From CAZGOM01 sp964527265 (lineage in GTDB: Bacteria; Planctomycetota; Phycisphaerae; Phycisphaerales; Phycisphaeraceae): DNA of 45,731 bases. A model generated the notes under the pieces. That model made no database searches. It saw only the letters and a program-made list of their open reading frames with translations, and was not told the origin of the DNA. This document shows positions 24,668-33,013 of the stretch, piece after piece. The DNA is taken from contig CAZGOM010000028.1 of the NCBI GenBank assembly GCA_964527265.1, positions 1 through 45,731 on the forward strand, written 5' to 3'. The translations under genes and the position numbers were made by a program. Each line of letters begins with the position of its first letter. The stretch's first letter is position 1.

Positions 24668-26874
24668 CCACGCAAACCCCTCCTCCAAAAAACATCTCCC
24701 TTGATGTCCGCCCGCAAAACACCTCTCAATACCCCTGCATCGCCCTGATCGGCAATCCCAACGCCGGCAAAACCACCCTCTTCAACGCACTCACCGGCCT
24801 GCGCGCCAAAACCGCAAACTTCCCCGGCACCACCCTCGAATGCCGCATCGGCCGCGCACGCCTTCAGGACAAACCCGTCGACGTCCTCGACCTCCCCGGC
24901 CTCTACAGCATCGAAGACTTCGCCGCTGAAGAACGCGTCGCCCGCGACGCACTCCTGGGCGCCATCCCCGGCGTCCCCAAACCCAGCCTCGCCATCCTCA
25001 TCGTCGACGCCACCAACCTCAAACGCAATCTCTTCCTCGCTGGCCAGGTCATGGACCTTGGCATCCCCGTCGTCGTTGCCCTCAACATGACCGACCTCGC
25101 CCAGCGCGACGGCATCAACATTGACGCCCAAAAACTCCAGACCACGCTCGGCTGCCCCGTCGTCCCCATCGTCGCACGCACAGGCAAAGGCATCGACGAT
25201 CTCGCTGGCGCCGTCCTCACCCTCCTTGGCACACCCGACGCCAAGCCCAAGGACACCGGCTGCGGCGCATGCTCCGGCTGCAAATACACCGCCCGCTACG
25301 ACTGGGCCGAAAAAATCGGCGCCGATGTCGCCACCGATCCCCACTCCTCCGCCGGCCGAAAAACACAGGCCATCGACCGCTTCCTCACCCACCCCGTCAT
25401 CGGCATCCTCGCATTCCTCTCCGTCATGGTCGCCGTCTTCGCCATGATCTTCTGGATCGCCTCCATCCCCATGGACATGATCGACTGGATCTTCTCCACC
25501 TGTAAGGATTACACCGGCGCGGGCATCGACTATCTCACCGCAAACCTCGCCGACGGCGGGCTCAAATCCTTCCTGGATGGCGACTTCAAATCCCTCCTCA
25601 CCGACGGCATCATCGGCGGCGTCGGCGGCGTCCTCATCTTCCTCCCCCAGATCTGCATCCTCTTCTTTTTCCTCTCCATCCTCGAAGACAGCGGCTACCT
25701 CGCCCGCGCAGCCTTCGTCATGGACCGCCTCATGCGCCGCGTCGGTCTCCCCGGCAAAGCCTTCGTCCCCATGATCAGCGCCCACGCATGCGCCATCCCC
25801 GCCGTCATGGCCACCCGCTCCATCGACGACAAGCGCGACCGCCTCGTCACCATCCTCACCATCCCCCTCCTCTCCTGCTCCGCCCGCATCCCTGTTTACA
25901 CCATGCTCGCCGCGCTCCTTTTCGTGAATAACCCCCTGGCCGCCTCGCTCGCTTTCACCGGTGCTTATGTCCTGGGCATCCTCGCCGTCCTGACCGTCGC
26001 CTGGGCCTTAAAGAAAACCGCCCTCCCCGGCGACACCGCCCTCCTGGTCCTGGAGCTCCCCAGCTACAAAACCCCCAGCCTCAAAACCGCCGCCCTCACC
26101 ATGATCGACCGCGCTAGCGTCTTTGTTAAAAAAGCCGGCACCGTCATCCTCCTCGCTTCCATCATCCTCTGGGCTTTGGCCACCTACCCCAAGTCCGACG
26201 CCCCCGCCGCCGCCCTTGAACTCCAGACCCAGGCCCATGACGTCCAATCCCAGGCCGATGCCCTCCAGTCCCGCAACACCCAATCCGCAGGTCCCGTCAA
26301 AGCCGACCAGGCCACCCTGCCGGATTCCGCCAAAGCCTCTCCTCAGCTTGCCGACGCCCAGGCCGCCCAACTCCAGGAACTCACCGACAAAGCCCAATCC
26401 TTAAACGACCAGGCCGACCTCCTCACCCAGCAGAACACCCTTCGCAATTCCTTCGCCGGACGCATCGGTCATTTCATCGAACCCGCCATCAAACCACTCG
26501 GCTATGACTGGCAGATCGGCATCGGCCTCCTCAGCTCCCTCGCAGCACGCGAAGTCTTCGTCTCCACCCTCGCCGTCGTCTACGGCATTGGCAAAGAAGC
26601 CCCCGACGGCGACGAACAAACCCAGGCCTTCAACCAGGCCATGCGCGAAAAAACCCGCTCCGACGGCACACCCGTCTTCACCTTCGCCACCGCCCTCTCC
26701 CTCCTGGTCTTCTACGTCTTCGCCATGCAGTGCATGTCCACCCTCGCCGTCGTCCGCCGCGAAACAAACTCCTGGCGCTGGCCCCTCTTCCAATTCGCCT
26801 ACATGTCCGCCCTCGCCTACTTTGGCGCTCTCCTCACCTACCAGATCTGCATCCACTTCTTCCCCGGCGCATAG
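24664..26874 (+). CDS. feoB: FeoB, ferrous iron transporter with GTPase domain
   Basis: 736 residues. The N-terminal G domain has G1 GNPNAGKTT (30-38), G3 DLPG (76-79) and G4 NMTD (141-144). A Cys cluster C200-GA-C203-SG-C206 follows. The membrane part has two Gate-type repeats (about 270-520 and 610-736; for example SILEDSGYLARAAFVMDRLMRRVGLPGKAFVPMI). Between helices a periplasmic loop of about 75 residues (about 515-590) is a Gln/Ala-rich coiled coil. Length is normal for FeoB. It imports Fe(II) across the inner membrane. It is translationally coupled to feoA and convergent with a zinc-ribbon gene only 6 bp downstream. Confidence 0.95.
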   Translation: MTTQTPPPKNISLDVRPQNTSQYPCIALIGNPNAGKTTLFNALTGLRAKTANFPGTTLECRIGRARLQDKPVDVLDLPGLYSIEDFAAEERVARDALLGAIPGVPKPSLAILIVDATNLKRNLFLAGQVMDLGIPVVVALNMTDLAQRDGINIDAQKLQTTLGCPVVPIVARTGKGIDDLAGAVLTLLGTPDAKPKDTGCGACSGCKYTARYDWAEKIGADVATDPHSSAGRKTQAIDRFLTHPVIGILAFLSVMVAVFAMIFWIASIPMDMIDWIFSTCKDYTGAGIDYLTANLADGGLKSFLDGDFKSLLTDGIIGGVGGVLIFLPQICILFFFLSILEDSGYLARAAFVMDRLMRRVGLPGKAFVPMISAHACAIPAVMATRSIDDKRDRLVTILTIPLLSCSARIPVYTMLAALLFVNNPLAASLAFTGAYVLGILAVLTVAWALKKTALPGDTALLVLELPSYKTPSLKTAALTMIDRASVFVKKAGTVILLASIILWALATYPKSDAPAAALELQTQAHDVQSQADALQSRNTQSAGPVKADQATLPDSAKASPQLADAQAAQLQELTDKAQSLNDQADLLTQQNTLRNSFAGRIGHFIEPAIKPLGYDWQIGIGLLSSLAAREVFVSTLAVVYGIGKEAPDGDEQTQAFNQAMREKTRSDGTPVFTFATALSLLVFYVFAMQCMSTLAVVRRETNSWRWPLFQFAYMSALAYFGALLTYQICIHFFPGA

Positions 26875-26880
26875 CCCCTC

Positions 26881-28176
26881 CTACCGCTCCCCATCCTCCG
26901 CCATCTCCACCGCCGCCCCCGTTCCCCCAAGCACACGCCGCATCTCCTCCTCCGCATCCTTCGCTTTAAGCACAAAAACACACTCCGGCCCCATCTGCAC
27001 CTTCTTCTTCAAAAGCGCCTCCACCACCGGCCTCGCATCATCCAACTGCACCCGCCCGCTCACCTTCAATTCTTTCAGCGATGGGTTTGCAATCAACGCC
27101 GCAACCCCTGCCCCCTCCACCTTCACCACCTCAAACCGCGGCAATATCACCGCCACACGCTCCAATCCCGGCCACTTGCCCAGCGCCGCCCAACTCTCTC
27201 CCCCCATCGCGCGGCTCGGCACCATCACCAATTCCTCGATCCCCCCATTCCCCGCCAGCGCAAGCAACTGCCCATCGCTTACCTCGCACTGCTCCACCAC
27301 CAGCCTCCTCAGCTTCTTTCGCGATACCAGCACCTTCACCAGCGCATCATTCACCACCATCCCCTTCACCGTCACCGCTGAAACTTCATTCATTCCCTCC
27401 AGCGCATCGCTGGCTCCCTCCGGCAGCGCGTAAATCGGTGCCTCCAGGCTTCCTCTCCCTGTCAGCACCACAAAATCATGCTCCAAAACAATCTTGCGGT
27501 ACCGACCGTAATGCGCCACCGGGCAGAGCCATTGGTGCGCCGCAAAATGCACCCACTCAAACCACGATCTGCTCCAGGGATAAACAGTTCCCCGATTGAT
27601 CTCACGACTCAGATTGTTATCCATCCCGGCCTCATCCCAGACGCTTGGAGCTTTGCCAAGCCCAAACATAAATCCGCCATGCGGCCGCCCCCTCGCCGCA
27701 TTCCCGAACATCAGCCGGATTCCATAAAAGCACCATCTGCGCCAATCTTTCAGTTCTCTCTCCAGCGACGTGATTCCCGAGGATCCCACCTCCGCACGTC
27801 CTCCCACAGCCGCCAGTTCCGCCACCAGCTTCTCCTTGGTCGCCTCCGTATCCCGCGCCGCCAGCCACGGCCCAGGCAACATCACCACGAGCAACAAAAC
27901 GACCACCACCGCCGGCATCATCAACACCACACCCACGCAAGCCTTCCTCCGGCTCACCCGTCCCTGCATCAATTCATTCTCATCCGCCGCCGCATGCCCA
28001 CACTCCACGCACGTCACCACCCCGGCCCCCAGTCCCCGCATGTCATACCCGCACTTGGCGCACCTGGGCGCGGCATCCCGCCGCCTGGGCCAAAGCCCCC
28101 GCTTCATCCAATAACCACCCCACACCGCCAGCACCAGCGGCAAACCAAAATCAATCAAATATTCCCAATACGCCAA
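26881..28176 (-). CDS. membrane protein with zinc ribbon and LRR-like tail, paralogue 1
   Basis: 431 residues with a TTG start at 28176 (GAGG upstream). Order: membrane helix (about 7-24), cytoplasmic-type zinc ribbon with C39/C42 in RCAKCGYDMRG and C56/C59 in CVECG, second helix (about 82-103), a middle region with HQWLCPVAHYGRY, and a C-terminal leucine-rich-repeat-like part (about 255-400: LRRLVVEQCEVSDGQLLALAG, GLERVAVILPRFEVV, LKELKVSGRVQLDD). The last of three tandem paralogues on this strand (60-bp gap to paralogue 2). Function unknown. The plan suggests a membrane-tethered scaffold or sensor. Confidence 0.8.
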   Translation of the reverse strand: MAYWEYLIDFGLPLVLAVWGGYWMKRGLWPRRRDAAPRCAKCGYDMRGLGAGVVTCVECGHAAADENELMQGRVSRRKACVGVVLMMPAVVVVLLLVVMLPGPWLAARDTEATKEKLVAELAAVGGRAEVGSSGITSLERELKDWRRWCFYGIRLMFGNAARGRPHGGFMFGLGKAPSVWDEAGMDNNLSREINRGTVYPWSRSWFEWVHFAAHQWLCPVAHYGRYRKIVLEHDFVVLTGRGSLEAPIYALPEGASDALEGMNEVSAVTVKGMVVNDALVKVLVSRKKLRRLVVEQCEVSDGQLLALAGNGGIEELVMVPSRAMGGESWAALGKWPGLERVAVILPRFEVVKVEGAGVAALIANPSLKELKVSGRVQLDDARPVVEALLKKKVQMGPECVFVLKAKDAEEEMRRVLGGTGAAVEMAEDGER

Positions 28177-28236
28177 ATCTCAACCTCATCACCCAAAAAT
28201 CAAAAAAATAAAACAATCCCCCATCACCATACCTCA

Positions 28237-29646
28237 TCACTCCTCCGCCATATCCACATTCATCGCCCCCTTCTGTATCATCCGCCTCATCACCGGTGTC
28301 ACCTCCGACTCCTTAAACACAAACACCATCCCATGGCTGAACACAACATCTTTACTCTCCAACACCTTTCCCATCTCCGCCGTAGCGCTCAACCGCACCC
28401 GCGCACTCATATTCACCTTTGCAAGCGACTTCGCCTTGATGAAACGCGCAAAATCTCCATCCTCAACCTTCCACTCCCCAAGCGGCAAGCTGAACGTCAC
28501 CTCTTCCAGTGACGCCCACTGGCCCAACGCCTTAAGCGTCTCCTCACCCACCTTGTAATTGCCGGTCATCACCAGCGTCTTAATGTTCGGATTCTTTCCC
28601 AACCGCGCCAATTGCGCACCCGTGATTTTCACATAATCGAAAGACAACGCCTTCAGTCCCGGCATCGACACAATCGCGTCCACCAGCGAGTCATCCATTT
28701 CAATGTATCCAACTTCCAGCCGTTCCACCCCAGCCACGCCCCGCAGCGCTTCGCTGACCTGCTTAGGTACCCGAATCACTTCACCACCCCGGCTCGTGAC
28801 GGACATTCCGACCACCCGCTTGATCGCCCCACTACGCCCATTCGCTAGTGCTTCAAAAAATTCCATTTCCGTGTGGTTGAACCGGCTGAAGTGGCGCACT
28901 GGAGATAAAAACATGTGCGCCACATAAATGAGATATCTCTCTCCGCCCACATCCGTTGAAACACAACAAAAAATTTGGTCCTTAAGCGTAATGTCCCACC
29001 CCGCCAAATCTTTATTTATCCGGTGGTCATACTTCACAAACCCATCTTCCAAAACCTCCGGATCTGCCACCCCCCAGGTGTCATAATCAAAAAAATCTGG
29101 CTCCCCCTCTTTCGCTCGTTCAGTGGTGAGCCAATACCAACCTCTGCGAATCTTCGTATATCCCCATACGGCAATCGGATTGGGCGGAATTGGACGTAAC
29201 ACTTGTGGTGCGTCTTCAACAATCTCCAAATCCAATCTCACCGGTGACGTATCAGAAAGTTCCGCGGCAAACTTAAACACACGATCCCGGCTTGCCGCAT
29301 TTGGATCCGTCTCCTGAATCGGCTCATACAACTCAATCGGTCCCTGAGTCATCACCAACACCCCCGCAATCCAAAACATCGGCAAAATCAAAACCACTCC
29401 ACCCGCCACCTTTTTCCAATTCCGCTTCCTCCCCGAAAGCTCCCGCTCATTCACTGCCGCCCGCCCACACTCCGGGCACTTCATCCCCTCCGTCTCCCGC
29501 ATGTCATATCCGCACTTTTCGCATCTTCGCGCCAGCCAGTGCCACTTGGGTTTAAATCCCCACCAAATCAACCACATCCCCGCGCAAGCCATCGCCGCCG
29601 GAATCCCAAAATCAATCCCAAGCTCACAAGCCTTCCAGACTTCCAT
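28237..29646 (-). CDS. membrane protein with zinc ribbon and LRR-like tail, paralogue 2
   Basis: 469 residues, ATG with AAAGAGG upstream. The same plan as its neighbours: helix about 12-30, zinc ribbon C42/C45 (CEKCGYDMRETEG) and C57/C60 (CPEC), helix about 80-100, a middle region containing LSPVRHFSRF, and LRR-like repeats (about 300-410: VERLEVGYIEMDDSLVDAIVSMPGLKAL, IKTLVMTGNYKVGEETLKALGQWASLEEV). The C-terminus MNVDMAEE echoes MAEDGER of paralogue 1. Its divergence from paralogues 1 and 3 outside the ribbon shows that the duplication is old. Function unknown. Confidence 0.8.
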   Translation of the reverse strand: MEVWKACELGIDFGIPAAMACAGMWLIWWGFKPKWHWLARRCEKCGYDMRETEGMKCPECGRAAVNERELSGRKRNWKKVAGGVVLILPMFWIAGVLVMTQGPIELYEPIQETDPNAASRDRVFKFAAELSDTSPVRLDLEIVEDAPQVLRPIPPNPIAVWGYTKIRRGWYWLTTERAKEGEPDFFDYDTWGVADPEVLEDGFVKYDHRINKDLAGWDITLKDQIFCCVSTDVGGERYLIYVAHMFLSPVRHFSRFNHTEMEFFEALANGRSGAIKRVVGMSVTSRGGEVIRVPKQVSEALRGVAGVERLEVGYIEMDDSLVDAIVSMPGLKALSFDYVKITGAQLARLGKNPNIKTLVMTGNYKVGEETLKALGQWASLEEVTFSLPLGEWKVEDGDFARFIKAKSLAKVNMSARVRLSATAEMGKVLESKDVVFSHGMVFVFKESEVTPVMRRMIQKGAMNVDMAEE

Positions 29647-29769
29647 AAACCTCTTTACATGAGTTTCTCACACGGCAAACCAATCAATCATCCTATCCCC
29701 AACCTCATTCCTCCTCTTTGTAAATACCTCTTCAAAGTCAGTTAAATCTTGTAAAGAATTCTCCTTCCC

Positions 29770-31113
29770 CTATCTCTCCACCACTTTCGCCCCCAGCTTC
29801 CCAAGCACCTTCGCATCTTCCGCCGCCATCCCCTTCTCATATATCAATGTCAACCCTTCGTCTGCCTTAAATGTTTCCTCCGTCTTGCTCGTCTTCCGTA
29901 CCAAAACCGTTTTCGCATAGTCATCAGGCCGCAGTATCCCCTTCATCTGCAGGCTTCGTGTCCCCTTTGATTGATCAAAGGCCGCATAAACAGCGGCCAA
30001 CGATTCATCCTTCGCCTCTCCCTCACCACGCCACGAAAGCTCAACATGCCGATACTTCGAAAAACCCGGTGGACTCATCCAACCCACCAGGCCCGCCAGA
30101 TCCGCATCTGTCAACGGACGGTCCAGTTCAATCGTCAACTCCGTCAAGTCATCCTTGCCCGCCAACGCATCCTGAATCGCTCTCGGCGACGCACTGACAT
30201 GCCCCATCCTCAAAGAAACCAGCCCGTCGTGCTCCTTGATCATCTCCATCACCCGGTCATCGCAAGTCACGCCGATAAAATTCATCCTGGCCATCTGGGT
30301 TGCCCGTGACATCCGTCCCAATGTCTCACGCGGCATTTCCACCGGCTCACCCTCGCTACTCGCTTGACCCTCGCGCCCTCCCCACACATAAAACATGTTC
30401 ACATCGCCATGCCGCCAAAAATACCGGCCATGATGCAGCACCGGATACACCCACGCATGCACCATAAACCGCGCACGTGTCAGCATGATCGGACTGTTAA
30501 TATCAAAGCGGGATTCCGGCCCCAGCCCTGCGGTCCACACGTCATAACTCACCGTGCTTTCCAGGTACCTCCGCCTCTCATCCGCCGTTTCCCACGTCCT
30601 CTGGCTTCCGTTTGCCACGCCCCGGAATGTCGGGTCCATCCACATCCGCATCTGCCACAGCGCTTCAAACCCCAGCCGGTTTTCACGCACTGATTCCTCA
30701 TGCGTATTCCACCCGCCCTCCGTCGCTACTACGCTGACCCGATTCCCCACTCCATCGCGATACACGCCAGTCGCCTGCCATATCGTCCACCACGTATAGC
30801 TCTTCGTCGATCCTGCAATCGCCGTAAACACCAGCGCCCATACCAGCGGCACAAACATCACTCTTCCCAACCACACCAGCTTCCACCGCACAAACCCATG
30901 CTCGATCCGCTCCTGCGTCCCCCCGCTTTTCCCGCACTCAGGACAAATCAGCCCCGCCGTCTCCCGCATGTCATACCCGCACTCCGGACAGTGCCGCGCC
31001 GGCACTTTCCGATACGTCCGCCACCCCAGCACAATCATCCACCACCCCAGCGCGGCAATCACCACCGGTATCCCATAATCCACCACCATCTCCACCCAGT
31101 ACCAGTCGTCCAT
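29770..31113 (-). CDS. membrane protein with zinc ribbon and LRR-like tail, paralogue 3
   Basis: 447 residues. The start at 31113 is preferred for GGGGCAGG just upstream and because it aligns with paralogue 2; the frame is open 66 nt further. Helix about 11-31, ribbon C42/C45 (HCPECGYDMRETAG) and C57/C60 (CPEC), helix about 82-101, a middle region with WVYPVLHHGRYFWRHG matching the corresponding VAHYGRY and VRHFSRF of the other two, and a more degenerate LRR-like tail (MIKEHDGLVSLRMGHVSASPRAIQDALAGKDDLTELTIEL). First gene of the probable three-gene operon; a direct repeat at 31193-31220 lies upstream. Function unknown. Confidence 0.8.
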   Translation of the reverse strand: MDDWYWVEMVVDYGIPVVIAALGWWMIVLGWRTYRKVPARHCPECGYDMRETAGLICPECGKSGGTQERIEHGFVRWKLVWLGRVMFVPLVWALVFTAIAGSTKSYTWWTIWQATGVYRDGVGNRVSVVATEGGWNTHEESVRENRLGFEALWQMRMWMDPTFRGVANGSQRTWETADERRRYLESTVSYDVWTAGLGPESRFDINSPIMLTRARFMVHAWVYPVLHHGRYFWRHGDVNMFYVWGGREGQASSEGEPVEMPRETLGRMSRATQMARMNFIGVTCDDRVMEMIKEHDGLVSLRMGHVSASPRAIQDALAGKDDLTELTIELDRPLTDADLAGLVGWMSPPGFSKYRHVELSWRGEGEAKDESLAAVYAAFDQSKGTRSLQMKGILRPDDYAKTVLVRKTSKTEETFKADEGLTLIYEKGMAAEDAKVLGKLGAKVVER

Positions 31114-31192
31114 GCACCTGCCCCGTAAAAACGACTTATCTCGTTGCTCCTCAACTCTACCTTCCTCGCGCAAAAACACATGCTTTCATTTT

Positions 31193-31220
31193 CAAAAATC
31201 CCTTGAATTCCAAAAATCCC
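31193..31220. repeat. tandem 10-bp direct repeat upstream of the zinc-ribbon/LRR operon
   Basis: CAAAAATCCC occurs twice (31193-31202 and 31211-31220) with an 8-bp spacer TTGAATTC, an 18-bp period. It lies about 80-107 bp before the start of paralogue 3 and has the layout of a tandem regulator site. Confidence 0.4.
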
Positions 31221-31527
31221 CCGATATACTCCCTCCCTCGCAAACCACATAAACCTTCCGAACGTCAACCGCAGCGGCCACGCCCTAATCAAGCGCACAG
31301 CCGATCCCCTCTCCCTTTTTCTCAAAGACAACACCGAACCTTAACGGGCTTGGGCTCCCTCCACGCCTTGCTGTTCCCTTGACCTTTGCGGTCCAGGCGC
31401 GCGGCAGCGTTCTCCATTCACCTTTGCCGTTCCCTCGCTGGTTGCTTGAACCCGCAGCGGCATCCCATTCCCCCCATCGCCCCGTCGCCAGGACACAACC
31501 CTCCACCACACGCGAAACACCAATGCC
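31221..31527 (+). other. divergent intergenic stretch, zinc-ribbon operon / AAA+ gene
   Basis: Just over 300 bp of C-rich sequence with no supportable gene. No clear promoter for the AAA+ gene was found by eye. Confidence 0.35.
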
Positions 31528-32895
31528 ATGATTTCCTCCACCCTCCTCCATCCCGTCACCTTCCAGGACACGCGCGGCACAACGGACTCCCCCACCCCCG
31601 CCCCCTTCGCCCCTTACCAGGCCATGGCCCATGCCCTGCGCTCTTTGCTTGCATCTCACAATCTCCCGCATTACCGCCTCTTTATCCTTTACGACGATGT
31701 CTTTGACGCCGCCCGCGCCAACACCATCGCCCAGATCTGGCCCGACACCCGCCGCTTTGATCCTGATATCCCTGCCGCCCCGCACGCTTTTGACGTTATC
31801 ACTGAGTCCAGCGACAACAGCGCCGGCCCCCAGGGCCTCCAGCACAATCATGCCGGCATCTGGCACATTCCCTCCGAATCCGCCTTCGTCTATCGCGTCC
31901 ACTGCCTTGATAAGGATCTCTATAAAAGCACGCTCACCCTTGCCGCCGCGCCGGATGCTTCGCGCCTTGTCTCTTTTCTCACCCGCCTGGTCAATCACGC
32001 ACAATCCCAACGCCGCATCCAGCGCCGCTGGACGGTTCTGCGCTCCGGCTACGCCACCGAGGACGGCAGCCTCATCGACAGCGCTCCCGCCCTGGACGAT
32101 CTGATTCTCTCCGGCAGCTTTGTCAAAACTTTCCGCCAGCAGGCAGCCAGCTTCTTCTCTGATCCGATCCAAGCCCTGCACGCCAGGCTTAATCTCCCCA
32201 AATCCCGCAAAACCATCCTCTACGGCCCGCCCGGCACCGGCAAAACCACTCTTTGCCGCGCCATCGCACGCGACATCCCCGGCATCGCGTCATACCACCT
32301 GACCCCAAACGACGACTTTGACAGCTCCGACATGGACCGCATCTACCGCAAGGTCCTCGAGGACGGCCCCTCCCTCCTCCTCATTGAGGACATCGACACC
32401 CTCGTCGGCGGCGATTCTCCCCGCATCAACACGTCCAACTTCCTCAACCTCCTCGACGGCGCAAACTCCCCGCGCTCTGGCCCCACCCTGCTCCTGGCCA
32501 CCACCAATCACCCTGACAAGCTTCCCGAATCCCTCATCAACCGCCCCGGTCGCTTCATGCCCATTGAAGTCCCCCTCCCGGACCGCGCCCTGCGCTTGCG
32601 TTATCTCCAGCGAGGGCTCCCCGATCAATCCCAGGACTTCCTGGCCAAAGCCGCCGCCATCAGCCAGGGCCTCAGCTTCGCCCACTTGCAGGAGGCCATC
32701 CTCCTCTCAGGTGTCATCGCCATGAACGACAACCGCGATACCCGCAGCCAGGCCGACATCCTCGCCGCGCTTAAACACATCAACAACATCGGCGAAAGCG
32801 CCAAGCTCGGCTTCCCCTCCTCCTCCAATCGCCCCTTCGGCTTCACTCCAAGGGACCCAAACACCCAACCCGACACCGACACGGACGCTGCATAG
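31528..32895 (+). CDS. AAA+ ATPase with uncharacterised N-terminal domain
   Basis: 455 residues. The C-terminal half is a single AAA+ module of the BCS1/FtsH-like branch: Walker A GPPGTGKTT (233-241), Walker B SLLLIEDID (282-290), sensor 1 ATTNHPD (324-330) and arginine finger RPGRF (339-343), followed by a small helical lid. The first 220 residues match no family I recognise; they contain RLFILYDDVFDAARANTIAQIWPDTRRF and AGIWHIPSESAFVYRVHCLDKDLYKSTL, which look like a folded alpha/beta substrate- or partner-binding domain. It acts presumably as a ring-forming remodeller. It has no close ribosome site and ends in a very strong terminator. Confidence 0.85.
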   Translation: MISSTLLHPVTFQDTRGTTDSPTPAPFAPYQAMAHALRSLLASHNLPHYRLFILYDDVFDAARANTIAQIWPDTRRFDPDIPAAPHAFDVITESSDNSAGPQGLQHNHAGIWHIPSESAFVYRVHCLDKDLYKSTLTLAAAPDASRLVSFLTRLVNHAQSQRRIQRRWTVLRSGYATEDGSLIDSAPALDDLILSGSFVKTFRQQAASFFSDPIQALHARLNLPKSRKTILYGPPGTGKTTLCRAIARDIPGIASYHLTPNDDFDSSDMDRIYRKVLEDGPSLLLIEDIDTLVGGDSPRINTSNFLNLLDGANSPRSGPTLLLATTNHPDKLPESLINRPGRFMPIEVPLPDRALRLRYLQRGLPDQSQDFLAKAAAISQGLSFAHLQEAILLSGVIAMNDNRDTRSQADILAALKHINNIGESAKLGFPSSSNRPFGFTPRDPNTQPDTDTDAA

Positions 32896-32916
32896 CCCAA
32901 ATCTCGCCCCCCCCTC

Positions 32917-32965
32917 AAAACAGCAACACCCGCCATTTCGGGGGCGGGGTTGCTGTTTTTCTATC
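32917..32965. terminator. bidirectional terminator between the AAA+ and amidotransferase genes
   Basis: A stem of about 18 bp (arms 32917-32934 and 32942-32960) with A-rich 5' and T-rich 3' ends (AAAACAGCAAC...GTTGCTGTTTTT). It has a U-tail on the + strand and a shorter one on the - strand, so it can end both convergent transcripts. Confidence 0.88.
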
Positions 32966-33013
32966 TTTTCTATCTTGACTCGAGACCCGGGACTCTGGAC
33001 CCGGGACTCGTCT

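Noticed and set aside
27478..28512. 344-codon + strand frame across the zinc-ribbon/LRR paralogues 1 and 2
   Set aside because: His/Pro/Arg-rich shadow spanning two - strand genes and their gap.
31285..32181. 298-codon - strand frame overlapping the AAA+ gene start
   Set aside because: Gly-rich, no recognisable domain; the opposite strand has Walker motifs.
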